Positions 6,441 through 12,931 of a DNA stretch of 13,923 bases are shown piece after piece. Position numbers and translations under genes: made by a program. Position 1 is the first letter of the stretch. Each line of letters opens with the position of its first letter. The notes below the pieces were generated by a model. That model saw only the letters and a list, made by a program, of their open reading frames with translations, ran no database searches and was not told where the DNA came from. This stretch comes from Citricoccus sp. WCRC_4 (GTDB lineage: Bacteria > Actinomycetota > Actinomycetes > Actinomycetales > Micrococcaceae): assembly GCA_026645375.1 (NCBI GenBank), contig JAPFFX010000005.1:1-13923 (forward strand), in the 5' to 3' direction.

Positions 6441-7499
6441 TCAGTCCAGGGCGCCGCTGTCCTGCGTGCCGGCGTCCTGGGCGCCGGTGTCCTGGGCGAG
6501 GCGGGTGGCGGCGTGGGTGATCGCGTCGGTCATCAGGTCCAGCATGTCCGGGTCGATGTTGTCGAGGTCGTCACCGGGCTGGTGGTAATTCGGGTCGCGG
6601 GGAACGCCCGCCTCCCCGCCGAAGAGCCGGGCCTCCCGGGACGACTTCCTCTCATTGCTGCCGGAGAACAGGCCCCCCACGGGGATGTCCGCCTCGGCGA
6701 AGGCGACCTGGTCGGATTCGAAGTTCCAGCTGGTGGTGATCCACGGCTGTCCGCTGGAGTCGAAGTAGTCGGTGAAGACCTCCATGAGCTCCCTGGAGCC
6801 CTCGGGGACGTAGAGCCGGGAATGGTCCTGGCGTGCGTCGTAGAGGGCGACCACGGCGTTGGGCGAGGCGACCATGTCGAAGTTCAGGTATGCCGCGATG
6901 GTCTCGAGCTCATCGTCATCATCCAGCTCCTCCACGTAGTGGGTGGATCCGGGGAACCCGCGATACTCCTCGGCCCCCCACCACGCGAAGCGCACCTTGT
7001 TCCCGACGGCGCCCTGCTGTCCGAGCCTGCGCGCGACCTCCAACAGGGCCGCCGAGCCCGAGGCGTTGTCGTTGATCGCCGGACTGCCGGGGACTCCGTC
7101 CAGGTGGGCTCCGAGCATGATCACGTTGTCCTCGTCCCCGCCCTCCGTCTCGGCGATGACGTTGAACGTCTCGAACTCCTCCTCGTCCCGGGTCTCGACG
7201 GTGAAGTACTGGCGGGTGGTCTCATACCCCGCACTGGCGAGCTGCCCCTCGACGTACTCGGCCGCGGCCTCGTGGCCTGAGGTGCCGGCAGCACGGTCGC
7301 CGTGCTCGTCCGCCAACGCCTGGAACTCCTTGAGATGCCCGTAGGCGGAGGTCACCTGCGCCTGGGGGCCGACGTCGTCGGTCCGCATGCCGGGACCGTC
7401 CGGCCGCTCACCGGCCAGCAGGACCACCATCGTCAGGAGCGCGATGATCACCAGCGCCCCGATCGCGAGCATCATCCTCGGGATTCGTCTGCGTCTCAT
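6441..7499 (-). CDS. M28 family zinc aminopeptidase, membrane-anchored/exported
   Basis: 352 residues. A basic N-terminus (MRRRRIPR) followed by a hydrophobic helix at about 9-29 indicates a signal anchor or uncleaved signal, placing the enzyme outside the membrane. The catalytic domain holds all expected M28 zinc ligands and the general base: H132 in GAHLDG, D144 in INDNASG, E177/E178 in WWGAEEY, D208 in NFDMV and H306 in NYHQPGDD. This predicts a di-zinc exopeptidase removing N-terminal residues from peptides, as in the Streptomyces griseus aminopeptidase group. A GAGGATAG ribosome site sits directly before ATG 7499. The last 17 residues (QDTGAQDAGTQDSGALD) are a short repeat and add nothing to the fold. 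The substrate range is not predictable. Confidence 0.92.
   Translation of the reverse strand: MRRRRIPRMMLAIGALVIIALLTMVVLLAGERPDGPGMRTDDVGPQAQVTSAYGHLKEFQALADEHGDRAAGTSGHEAAAEYVEGQLASAGYETTRQYFTVETRDEEEFETFNVIAETEGGDEDNVIMLGAHLDGVPGSPAINDNASGSAALLEVARRLGQQGAVGNKVRFAWWGAEEYRGFPGSTHYVEELDDDDELETIAAYLNFDMVASPNAVVALYDARQDHSRLYVPEGSRELMEVFTDYFDSSGQPWITTSWNFESDQVAFAEADIPVGGLFSGSNERKSSREARLFGGEAGVPRDPNYHQPGDDLDNIDPDMLDLMTDAITHAATRLAQDTGAQDAGTQDSGALD
6451..6495. repeat. Three imperfect 15-bp tandem repeats encoding the peptidase C-terminal tail
   Basis: Units 6451-6465, 6466-6480 and 6481-6495 (for example GCGCCGGTGTCCTGG) differ at a few positions and encode a five-residue Q-D-[T/A/S]-G-[A/T] pattern at the end of the M28 protein. 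Being in frame and after the last zinc ligand, the copy number could vary without loss of activity. Confidence 0.75.
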
Positions 7500-7785
7500 C
7501 TATCCTCATTCGGCGTCGTGACGTATTCGGCCTGGGGACGCCCGCTCTCCTCGGAGTCCGCCGCGGGGGCGCTGCTCCGTGGAACGCGTGTGGCGTCGAC
7601 GACCCGACCCACGGCCACCTCCAGGGCCCCTGCCGATTCTGCGGTCCCAGAACCAGGCGAAGGCCACTGCGGTGGTCAGATGAAAAGTAAACCATGGGGT
7701 CGGTTCACCGCAGTGCGCTTCCGGCCCCGCCTCCTCCCCACCGACGGCGCTCGTGGCCCCGGGCCCCCGCGGTCATCCTGCGATC
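7500..7785. other. Divergent intergenic region between M28 peptidase and isomerase genes
   Basis: About 285 bp before the first operator-like element, in total a 355-bp gap, with no gene I can support. It carries a 10-bp inverted repeat and an A-rich patch (TGAAAAGTAAACC, 7681-7693) that probably includes the minus-strand promoter of the peptidase, although no clear -35/-10 pair can be assigned. A 95-codon open frame on the minus strand (7695-7408) overlaps the peptidase gene out of frame and has no family character. Confidence 0.5.
7665..7715. repeat. 10-bp perfect inverted repeat enclosing an A-rich loop
   Basis: CACTGCGGTG (7665-7674) and CACCGCAGTG (7706-7715) are exact reverse complements separated by 31 bp that include TGAAAAGTAAACC. 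The spacing of about four helical turns between arm centres would suit two protein dimers or a looped operator. It could also be a stem-loop in a 5' leader. Confidence 0.55.
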
Positions 7786-7805
7786 GTTGACTGTCAACAG
7801 TCAGC
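7786..7805 (+). promoter_or_regulatory. Operator-like element A (7-bp-phased GTYRAC hexamers)
   Basis: GTTGAC-T-GTCAAC-A-GTCAGC: three related hexamers each separated by one base, with the first 13 bp a perfect palindrome around one base. Very similar elements lie before the transketolase, regulator and permease genes. Here the element overlaps the -35 and spacer of the putative promoter of the isomerase-SDR operon, which suits repression. Confidence 0.65.
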
Positions 7806-7816
7806 ATTGATAGGGT
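7787..7816 (+). promoter_or_regulatory. Putative sigma-A-type promoter for isomerase-SDR operon
   Basis: TTGACT (7787-7792) and TAGGGT (7811-7816) are separated by 18 bp; the -10 fits the actinobacterial TANNNT form. Transcription would begin near 7823, leaving a 5' leader of about 30 nt before ATG 7855. Confidence 0.5.
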
Positions 7817-7854
7817 GATCTGGCACACACCGCCGACCACGAGGATCCCCGTTG

Positions 7855-8679
7855 ATGTTCTCGCCCCGCCTGGGTTGCTCTTCCATCAGCTTCCGACATC
7901 AAGCCCTGCCAGACGCACTGGCCTCCATCCGTGCAGCCGGTTTCGAGGAGATCGACCTGGGCGCCCTCCCCGGCGTGTGTGACCACGTCCCCTTCGTCCT
8001 GGACGAGGCCGCCGTCAGCCAGATCAGCGGCACGATCCGGGGCTCGGGACTGCGGGTCCGTTCGGTGAACGGCGATATCGGTGACCTCAACGCCCTCCTC
8101 GACGGTGAGGAACGGCAGGCCCGCTCGGCACACCTCCGCCGGCTCCTGGAACTGACGGTGGAAGTCGGGGCTCGAGCCCTGGTCCTACCCTGCGGGGCCC
8201 TGAGCCATGCACCGGTGCGGAGCCTCGAGGAGGACCTGGACACGGTGGCCGCCGAACTCACTCACGCGGGAGACGAGGCGTCCCGACAGGGTGTCGAGGT
8301 CTGGACCGAGTCGCTGCACTTCTTCCGCCTGTGCTGGAACCTGGACCGCGCTCGGGCCCTGGCCGGACGCCTGGCCGAGTCCTCCGTGGGCGTGGTGATG
8401 GACTTCAGTCACATCGTGGCCTCCGGTGCCGATCCCGTGGAGTTCGTCGAGGCCTTCCACGACCGCATTGCGCACGTGCACCTCCGAGACGCCGTGCCGG
8501 GTGACATCCACCTCAGCATCGGCACGGGAGAGGCGGACTTCGCCGGGGGCTTGGACGCCCTGTCCGAGGCCGGGTACCGAGGCCACTTCGCCCTGGAGCT
8601 CGAGACCCGTGACGTGACGGACGAGCAGCGACCGGTGGCCGCCGTCGCCGCCGCGCAACTGATCTCATCCCTGATATGA
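7855..8679 (+). CDS. Sugar (phosphate) isomerase/epimerase, xylose-isomerase-like TIM barrel
   Basis: 274 residues, the normal size for the AP-endonuclease-2-like TIM-barrel family that includes hydroxypyruvate isomerase, tagatose 3-epimerase, IolE/IolI and OtnI. These enzymes isomerise or epimerise small sugars or keto acids with a divalent metal. It starts RLGCSSISF as usual. Likely metal or catalytic residues are E152 (VWTES), D183 and H186 (VMDFSH), H209 (HVHLRD) and E248 (ALELE); GTGEADF (223-229) is the conserved loop before the last strands. ATG 7855 has GAGGA about 9 bp upstream; a TTG directly before it is less likely. It is first gene of an operon with the SDR 68 bp on, behind element A. 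In this cluster it probably interconverts an intermediate of carbohydrate breakdown. Substrate and phosphorylation state are unknown. Confidence 0.85.
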   Translation: MFSPRLGCSSISFRHQALPDALASIRAAGFEEIDLGALPGVCDHVPFVLDEAAVSQISGTIRGSGLRVRSVNGDIGDLNALLDGEERQARSAHLRRLLELTVEVGARALVLPCGALSHAPVRSLEEDLDTVAAELTHAGDEASRQGVEVWTESLHFFRLCWNLDRARALAGRLAESSVGVVMDFSHIVASGADPVEFVEAFHDRIAHVHLRDAVPGDIHLSIGTGEADFAGGLDALSEAGYRGHFALELETRDVTDEQRPVAAVAAAQLISSLI

Positions 8680-8747
8680 CCCCACCCCCGGACACTGCCG
8701 CCCGGCAGCACCGGTCCGTCCCCACCCAGATCCATTCAAGGAGCATC

Positions 8748-9521
8748 ATGTCTAGAACCCAGCGCACTGCTGTCATCACCGGGGCCACCTCGGAGAAGGG
8801 CATCGGACTCACCACGGCTCGCCGTTTCGCCCGGGAGGGCTGGGCGGTGGTGATCCTGGACCTGGACGGACCGAAGGCCGACCAGGTCGCCCGGACCATC
8901 GCGGAGGACTGCGGGGTGCCGGCCGTCGGCCACGCCGTCGACGTGGCCGATGAGGCCTCGGTGAGCGCCGCTCGGGATGCCGTGGGAGCCCAGGCGGCCG
9001 CGGGAGTCCTGCCTCCCGTAGGGGCGGTGGTCAATATCGCGGGCATCACGTCCCCGGTGCCGTTCCTGGAGACCACCGTCGAGCTGTGGCACCAGGTCAT
9101 GGACGTCAACGCGACCGGCACCTACCTGGTCACCAAGGCCTTCCTGCCGGAGATGATCGAGAGCGGCTGGGGCCGGGTGGTGAACATGTCCTCGGTCTCG
9201 GCCCAGCGCGGCGGCGGGGTCTTCGGCAAGGTGCCCTACTCCGCCGCCAAGGCCGCGATCCTCGGCTTCACCAAGGCCCTGGCCCGCGAGCTGGGCCCCA
9301 CGGGGGTGACGGTCAACGCCGTGACCCCCGGAGCGGTGGACACCAATATCCGGGTCGGCAGCACCCCGGAGCAGGAGGCCGCCATCGCCGCGGACGTGCC
9401 CGTGGGGCGCACCGCCACCACGGAGGAGGTGGCCGCGGCCATCACCTTCCTGGCCTCCGAGGACGCCGCCTACCTCACCGGCGTGACCCTGGACATCAAC
9501 GGCGGCAGCCACATGCACTGA
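8748..9521 (+). CDS. Short-chain dehydrogenase/reductase (classical SDR), probable sugar/polyol or sugar-acid dehydrogenase
   Basis: 257 residues, standard classical SDR size. The cofactor loop TGATSEKGIG (11-20) is a slightly unusual TGxxxGxG with extra residues. D38 at the end of the second strand (ILDLDG) favours NAD over NADP. NIAG is at 96-99, the active-site Asn at 121 (NATG), Ser149 in MSSVS, Tyr164 and Lys168 in YSAAK, so the catalytic tetrad is complete. AVTPGAVDTNI (191-201) and the C-terminal YLTGVTLDINGG (242-253) are typical. The best family comparison is with gluconate 5-dehydrogenase and related sugar/polyol dehydrogenases, though many 3-oxoacyl reductases look similar. ATG 8748 has a good AAGGAG (8738-8743). 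It is second gene after the isomerase and is followed by a strong hairpin terminator. It probably oxidises a hydroxyl of the imported substrate or an intermediate. Confidence 0.9.
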   Translation: MSRTQRTAVITGATSEKGIGLTTARRFAREGWAVVILDLDGPKADQVARTIAEDCGVPAVGHAVDVADEASVSAARDAVGAQAAAGVLPPVGAVVNIAGITSPVPFLETTVELWHQVMDVNATGTYLVTKAFLPEMIESGWGRVVNMSSVSAQRGGGVFGKVPYSAAKAAILGFTKALARELGPTGVTVNAVTPGAVDTNIRVGSTPEQEAAIAADVPVGRTATTEEVAAAITFLASEDAAYLTGVTLDINGGSHMH

Positions 9522-9550
9522 CGCCACGTCAGGCATGGCCACCACCACCG

Positions 9551-9589
9551 CGGCGCCCGGCTCCCCGACCTTCAGGGGGCCGGGCGCCG
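9551..9589 (+). terminator. Strong hairpin terminator after the SDR gene
   Basis: CGGCGCCCGGC (9551-9561) pairs perfectly with GCCGGGCGCCG (9579-9589), and the inner TCCC/GGGG adds up to four more pairs, leaving a loop of about 9 nt. It lies 30 bp after the SDR stop. There is no T-tract, which is common in actinobacterial terminators. Confidence 0.65.
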
Positions 9590-9664
9590 TCGTCGTGCCT
9601 CCGGAGAACAGCCGGATGGCGCGCGTGTGGCGGCGCGGACCCGCCGCGATGGCACACCGAGTCC

Positions 9665-9709
9665 GCGCACGGGGCACACGAGAGAGGCGCACGGGGGCAC
9701 ACGAGAGAG
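9665..9709. repeat. 22/23-bp tandem direct repeat between two terminators
   Basis: A unit running from GCGCACGGGG to CACACGAGAGAG occurs at 9665-9686 and again at 9687-9709, the second copy having one extra G. It fills the space between the two convergent terminator hairpins. No function is apparent. Confidence 0.75.
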
Positions 9710-9744
9710 GGGGCCGGCTCCGGGACATCCCGGCGCCGGCCCCC
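9709..9744 (-). terminator. Hairpin terminator of the transketolase operon
   Basis: GGGGGCCGGC (9709-9718) and GCCGGCCCCC (9735-9744) form a perfect 10-bp stem, with a nested CCGGGA/TCCCGG inside. It begins 18 bp beyond the stop of the minus-strand transketolase subunit, and on that strand is followed by TCTCTCGTG. Confidence 0.65.
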
Positions 9745-9762
9745 TTGAGCGTGGCCTCGGAT

Positions 9763-10794
9763 TCAGTCCACGCGCTCGGTGCGCCGCGGGTGGAGCAGGT
9801 CCTTGATCTTCTCGACGATCTTGGCGGTGGAGACCCCGTAGCGGTCGTTGAGGGTGGGCAGGGCGCCGGCGTCGAGGAACTCGTCGGGCAGGCCGATCGG
9901 GGTGATCTGCCGGAAGATGCCGTCCCGGATGGCCGCGTGGGCGACGGCGTCGAAGAGCCCGCCGATGATCGTGTGGTTCTCACAGGTGAGCACGAGGCGG
10001 TCCCGGGCGAGTTCGCGCAGGATGGTGTCCTCGTCCAGGGGCTTGAGGGTGGGCACGTGCAGCACGGCCACGTCCACCTTGTCCGCTTCCAGTTCCCTGG
10101 CGGCCTCCAGTGCTCGCTCGGTCATCAGACCGGTGGAGATCAGCAGCACCTCGGCCCCGTCGCGGATCATCTTGGCCTTGCCGAGTTCGAACGTGTAGTC
10201 GTACTCGTCCAGCACCCGGGGTACCTTGCCGCGCAGGATGCGCGTGTAGGTGGGTCCGTCGTGGGCGGCCAGTTGCGGGACGGCCTGTTCGATGTCGACC
10301 GCATCGCAGGGGTCCACGATGGTCAGGTTCGGCATCCCGCGCAGGATGGCCACGTCCTCGGTGGCCTGGTGGGAGGGCCCGTAACCGGTGGTCAGTCCGG
10401 GCAGGGCACAGACCATGTTGACGTTGAGATCGGCCTCGGCGATGTCCAGGCACAGGAAGTCATAGGCCCGGCGGGTGGCGAAGACCGAGTACGTGGAGGC
10501 GAACGGGACGAACCCCTCCATGGCCAGTCCGGCCGCCATGCCCAGCAGGGCCTGCTCGGCCATGCCGACCTGGTAGAAACGGTCCGGCATCGCATCGCGC
10601 AGGATGTGCAGGTCGGTGTACTTGGCCAGGTCGGCCGAGAGTCCCACGACGCGCTCATCGCGTCGGGCCAGCTCGACCAGGGCATGACCCAGCGGTGCGG
10701 CGGTGACCCGCTGCCCCTCCCGGGCCAGGGAGGCGCTCATCGCATCGGAGGTCAACCGCTTCTGCGGGGCCAGGGTGTCGGGGGTGGTGTTCAT
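9763..10794 (-). CDS. Transketolase, C-terminal subunit (pyrimidine-binding plus C-terminal domains)
   Basis: 343 residues. It corresponds to the second half of a full transketolase: the Pyr domain (about 30-190) and the transketolase C-terminal domain (about 205-335). The catalytic glutamate that activates thiamine diphosphate is E80 in QVGMAEQALLGMAAGLA. YGPSHQATED (138-147) with H142 is the conserved active-site loop at the dimer interface. With the N-terminal subunit it would form an alpha2beta2-type enzyme transferring a two-carbon ketol unit between a ketose donor and an aldose acceptor. ATG 10794 overlaps the stop of the upstream subunit gene (ATGA, 10794-10791), so the two proteins are translationally coupled. 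The frame continues open upstream, but that would run out of frame through the partner gene and is rejected. Alternative: a 1-deoxyxylulose-5-phosphate-synthase-like half enzyme, which fits less well. Confidence 0.92.
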   Translation of the reverse strand: MNTTPDTLAPQKRLTSDAMSASLAREGQRVTAAPLGHALVELARRDERVVGLSADLAKYTDLHILRDAMPDRFYQVGMAEQALLGMAAGLAMEGFVPFASTYSVFATRRAYDFLCLDIAEADLNVNMVCALPGLTTGYGPSHQATEDVAILRGMPNLTIVDPCDAVDIEQAVPQLAAHDGPTYTRILRGKVPRVLDEYDYTFELGKAKMIRDGAEVLLISTGLMTERALEAARELEADKVDVAVLHVPTLKPLDEDTILRELARDRLVLTCENHTIIGGLFDAVAHAAIRDGIFRQITPIGLPDEFLDAGALPTLNDRYGVSTAKIVEKIKDLLHPRRTERVD

Positions 10795-11654
10795 GACTGG
10801 GACGTCTCCTTCAGTCGATCGTGGGCCATTGTCCATTCCTCGGGGGCGACGCTCATGAAGTGCAGCTTCTCCCGGTCCTCCAGGAAGTCCACGCCCTTGC
10901 CCAGCTTGGTGTCGGCGATCAGGCACCGGGGCCGGCCGGCCTCCAGGGAGCGCAACTCCTCGAGTGCGGTGAGGACGGCGGTGATGTCGTTGCCGTCCAC
11001 GCGGCGGGCGATCCAGCCGAAGGACTCGAACTTGGCCTCGACCGGGTCCATGCCCAGCATCTGGGACGACTTGCCGTCGGCCTGCTGGTCGTTGAAGTCC
11101 ACGATGGCGATCAGGTTGTCCAGACGGTGGTGCGCCGCGACCGCGGCCGCCTCCCAGGTGGAGCCCTCGTTGAGTTCCCCATCGGAGAGGATGTTGTAGA
11201 CGAACGCGGGATTGGACTTGCGCTTGAGACCCAGGGCGACACCGTTGGCGATCGTCAGGCCGTGACCGAGCGATCCCCCGGAGATCTCCACCCCGGGGGT
11301 GTAGGAGGCCATCGCGGACATCGGAAGTCGCGAATCGTCCGTGGCGTAGGTCTGGAGTTCCTCCAGCGGGAAGAACCTCGCCTCGGCCAGGGCTGCGTAC
11401 AGGGCGATCGCGTAGTGACCGATGGACAGCAGGCAGCGGTCGCGGCCCTCCCACTCCGGGTCCTCCGGGCGCAGGTTCAGCTGATCGGCATAGAGCACCG
11501 CCAGCACGTCCGCGATGTCCAGGGCCTGGCCGATGTAACCCTGCCCCTGGACCTCGGCCTGGACCAGGGCATTGGTCCGGATGCGGAAGGCCGCCTCCTT
11601 CAGCCGTTGCAGGCGTTCGGTCTCAACCGGATCCGGTTCGGTGGTTTCGGGCAT
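10791..11654 (-). CDS. Transketolase, N-terminal subunit (thiamine-diphosphate/Mg-binding PP domain)
   Basis: 287 residues from ATG 11654. That start was chosen over GTG 11663 because GAGGTGA lies at the right distance before the ATG and overlaps the GTG. It matches the first domain of transketolase: H80 in SIGHYAIALYA (canonical SxGHxxxxLYA), GGSLGHGL (126-133), the Mg/ThDP motif SDGELNEGSTWEAA (157-170) with D158, and N188 in IVDFNDQQADG, then TKLGKGVDF (249-257). The canonical GDGE begins with Ser here, a mild substitution beside the metal ligand. It is the upstream gene of the split pair. Such split transketolases are known in bacterial and archaeal central metabolism and in dedicated catabolic pathways such as apulose-4-phosphate and sulfosugar breakdown. 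Element B about 175 bp upstream suggests control by the neighbouring FCD regulator, arguing for a dedicated catabolic role. Confidence 0.93.
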   Translation of the reverse strand: MPETTEPDPVETERLQRLKEAAFRIRTNALVQAEVQGQGYIGQALDIADVLAVLYADQLNLRPEDPEWEGRDRCLLSIGHYAIALYAALAEARFFPLEELQTYATDDSRLPMSAMASYTPGVEISGGSLGHGLTIANGVALGLKRKSNPAFVYNILSDGELNEGSTWEAAAVAAHHRLDNLIAIVDFNDQQADGKSSQMLGMDPVEAKFESFGWIARRVDGNDITAVLTALEELRSLEAGRPRCLIADTKLGKGVDFLEDREKLHFMSVAPEEWTMAHDRLKETSQS

Positions 11655-11826
11655 GAGCTTCACCTCGAGTATGTGGGTCTTGATGCGGACGGGGACGGCA
11701 AGAAGGAGGCAGGGGCACGAGCAGCGGTCGCACCGATTGGCACGACCCCACGGGACCCCGCCGGCTCGCGCCTACCGGAGACGGGCCCCGGATCGCGGAA
11801 GGGTTCTGACCACTCCAGCCCCCAAT

Positions 11827-11846
11827 GTTGACGGTTAACAGTGAAT
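11827..11846 (-). promoter_or_regulatory. Operator-like element B before the transketolase operon
   Basis: GTTGAC-G-GTTAAC-A-GTGAAT on the plus strand: two good hexamers and a degenerate third with the same 7-bp phase as elements A, C and D. It sits 173 bp upstream of the transketolase ATG at 11654 and is the nearest such element to that operon. Confidence 0.6.
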
Positions 11847-12054
11847 CACGTCACCCTCGCGACCACAAGGGCCGCCGTTCCCCACCGAGCGACGCAGCCA
11901 TCAGCCCCCGTCTTCATCTCAACGACTACACCGGGTGGTCACCTCCACCGGGGGGCCAGCCCGGTTCTCTTCACCGTCACCGACCAAGCGACCGTGGTGC
12001 CCCCTTTCGCCTGGGGCCGTCACGGACGGGGTTTCGGCATTCGCCCGCAGGAAT

Positions 12055-12074
12055 CCCGTCTGTCAACGGTCAAC
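12055..12074 (+). promoter_or_regulatory. Operator-like element C before the FCD regulator
   Basis: CCCGTC-T-GTCAAC-G-GTCAAC: two perfect hexamers plus a degenerate one, again every 7 bp. It lies immediately upstream of a TATGAT -10 sequence, covering the -35 region, so it suits autoregulation of the regulator gene. Confidence 0.6.
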
Positions 12075-12080
12075 CGCACG

Positions 12081-12086
12081 TATGAT
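12081..12086 (+). promoter_or_regulatory. Putative -10 box (TATGAT) of the regulator transcript
   Basis: TATGAT is one base from the TATAAT consensus and stands out in high-GC sequence. No good -35 is present (GTCTGT at about 17 bp spacing), as would suit a regulated promoter. The expected start site, 6-7 bp downstream, coincides with the A of the ATG at 12093. Confidence 0.5.
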
Positions 12087-12092
12087 CAAGGC

Positions 12093-12275
12093 ATGGGCGC
12101 ACCCGATGTTCCCGCCCACGGCACGGTCGAGGCACCGAGATCGAATGCCGGGAAGGCTGCGGTGCCCTTGTCTGCTGCCGACCCTCGCGTGGACGGCAAC
12201 GACAAGACCCGGGCCTCAGGACCCGGCACCACCGATGTGCCCGTCTCCACCCTCTGCGAAGGACGTCCCCGATGA
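12093..12275 (+). CDS. Possible leaderless 60-codon leader ORF coupled to the GntR regulator gene
   Basis: ATG 12093 sits where transcription from the TATGAT box should begin, which is the arrangement of a leaderless mRNA, common in actinobacteria. The frame (MGAPDVPAHGTVEAPRSNAG and onward) runs 60 codons to a TGA that overlaps the regulator's ATG (ATGA, 12272-12275), so translation of one could feed the other. The encoded peptide has no recognisable domain, is rich in Pro, Ala, Gly and Asp, and about 72% of its codons end in G or C, which is lower than the neighbouring genes appear. It may therefore be only a leader or chance frame. Confidence 0.35.
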   Translation: MGAPDVPAHGTVEAPRSNAGKAAVPLSAADPRVDGNDKTRASGPGTTDVPVSTLCEGRPR

Positions 12276-12931
12276 CCACTTCAACAGCCGCCCTGACCGG
12301 ACTGGCCAAGGTGAACCTGCGCCAGCAGGCCCTCTCGGCGCTGCGTCGGGCCATCACGACCGGTGAGTTGGCGCCCGGAACCCATCTGGTGGAGACAGAG
12401 GTCTCCGAGCAGCTGCAGATCAGCCGCGGTACCCTGCGCGAGGCCATGCGCCAGCTCCAGCAGGAAGGGCTGATCACCACCGGGACCCGAGGCCGACTAT
12501 CCGTGCGCCGCCTGGACGCCCAGGAGATCCTGGACATCTTCGCCGTGCGAGCCGCGCTGGAGTCCCTGGCCGTCCGCACGCTGAGCCAGGCGGAAGACCG
12601 CGATGCAGCCGCGGCCACCCTCCGCGAGGCGGTACGAGCCATGGACGAGGCCGTGGACACCACGCTCGAAGAGCGCATCGAGGCCGACCTGAACTTCCAC
12701 CGCACCCTGTGTCGGCTCACCGGCAACGCCGTGCTCCTGCACTCCTGGATGGCCCTGGAAGGCCCAATCCGCATGTCCTTCATGTGGGCCGGCAAGGAAC
12801 GGGCGGTGGGGAACATGCGCGTGGACCGGCATTCCGCCATCGCCGACATCATCGCCGCCGGGGATCCGACCGCTGCAGCAGAACACATGCTCTCCCACAT
12901 GGATGAAGCCGCCGCCAACCTCGTCTCCTGA
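12272..12931 (+). CDS. GntR-family transcriptional regulator, FCD (FadR C-terminal) subfamily
   Basis: 219 residues, normal for FCD regulators. The N-terminal winged helix-turn-helix spans about 14-80: RQQALSALRRAITTGELAPG, then SRGTLREAMRQLQQEGLI (51-68), the recognition helix region. The FCD effector domain follows at about 85-215 with the metal-binding set D139 and H143 (EADLNFH), H187 (VDRHSAI) and H209 (MLSHM), so the ligand is probably an organic acid or sugar acid bound next to a metal. Such regulators are usually repressors released by the substrate or an intermediate of the pathway they control. ATG 12272 has a weak GAAGGA ahead and overlaps the stop of the upstream leader ORF. The matching elements A-D before the surrounding units make it the likely local regulator. 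Confidence 0.92.
   Translation: MTTSTAALTGLAKVNLRQQALSALRRAITTGELAPGTHLVETEVSEQLQISRGTLREAMRQLQQEGLITTGTRGRLSVRRLDAQEILDIFAVRAALESLAVRTLSQAEDRDAAAATLREAVRAMDEAVDTTLEERIEADLNFHRTLCRLTGNAVLLHSWMALEGPIRMSFMWAGKERAVGNMRVDRHSAIADIIAAGDPTAAAEHMLSHMDEAAANLVS

Larger units (their letters stand above)
11655..12080. other. Intergenic region between transketolase and regulator genes
   Basis: Together with the leader up to 12271 this is a 617-bp divergent gap. It holds operator-like elements B and C (separate entries) and no recognisable gene. An open frame on the plus strand runs through much of it (11841-12275), but only its last 60 codons have positional support as an ORF. The minus-strand promoter of the transketolase operon must lie here, near element B, but no convincing -10 can be picked. 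Confidence 0.5.

Noticed and set aside
5412..7280. 622-codon plus-strand open frame
   Set aside because: It is antisense to the M28 peptidase and the HTH-like gene, both of which have motifs and ribosome sites; this frame has neither.
8736..9983. 415-codon minus-strand open frame
   Set aside because: It is antisense to the SDR, whose catalytic tetrad and ribosome site are clear.
9535..11199. 554-codon plus-strand open frame
   Set aside because: It runs antisense across the terminators and both transketolase genes, with no recognisable domains.
10795..11454. N-terminal extension of the transketolase C-terminal subunit, as if the two halves were one fused protein
   Set aside because: The extension lies out of frame across the N-terminal subunit gene and is low-complexity. 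The two halves are in different frames joined by an ATGA overlap, so the enzyme is truly split rather than fused or frameshifted.
7855..11654. Assignment to a known sulfosugar or apiose pathway by name
   Set aside because: The signature partners (sulfosugar isomerase/reductase and exporter, or an apulose kinase) are not in the window, so naming the pathway would exceed the evidence.
11841..12092. Upstream part of the plus-strand open frame that ends at 12275
   Set aside because: It begins inside element B, crosses element C and the -10 box, and has no protein-like features; only the part from 12093 has positional support.
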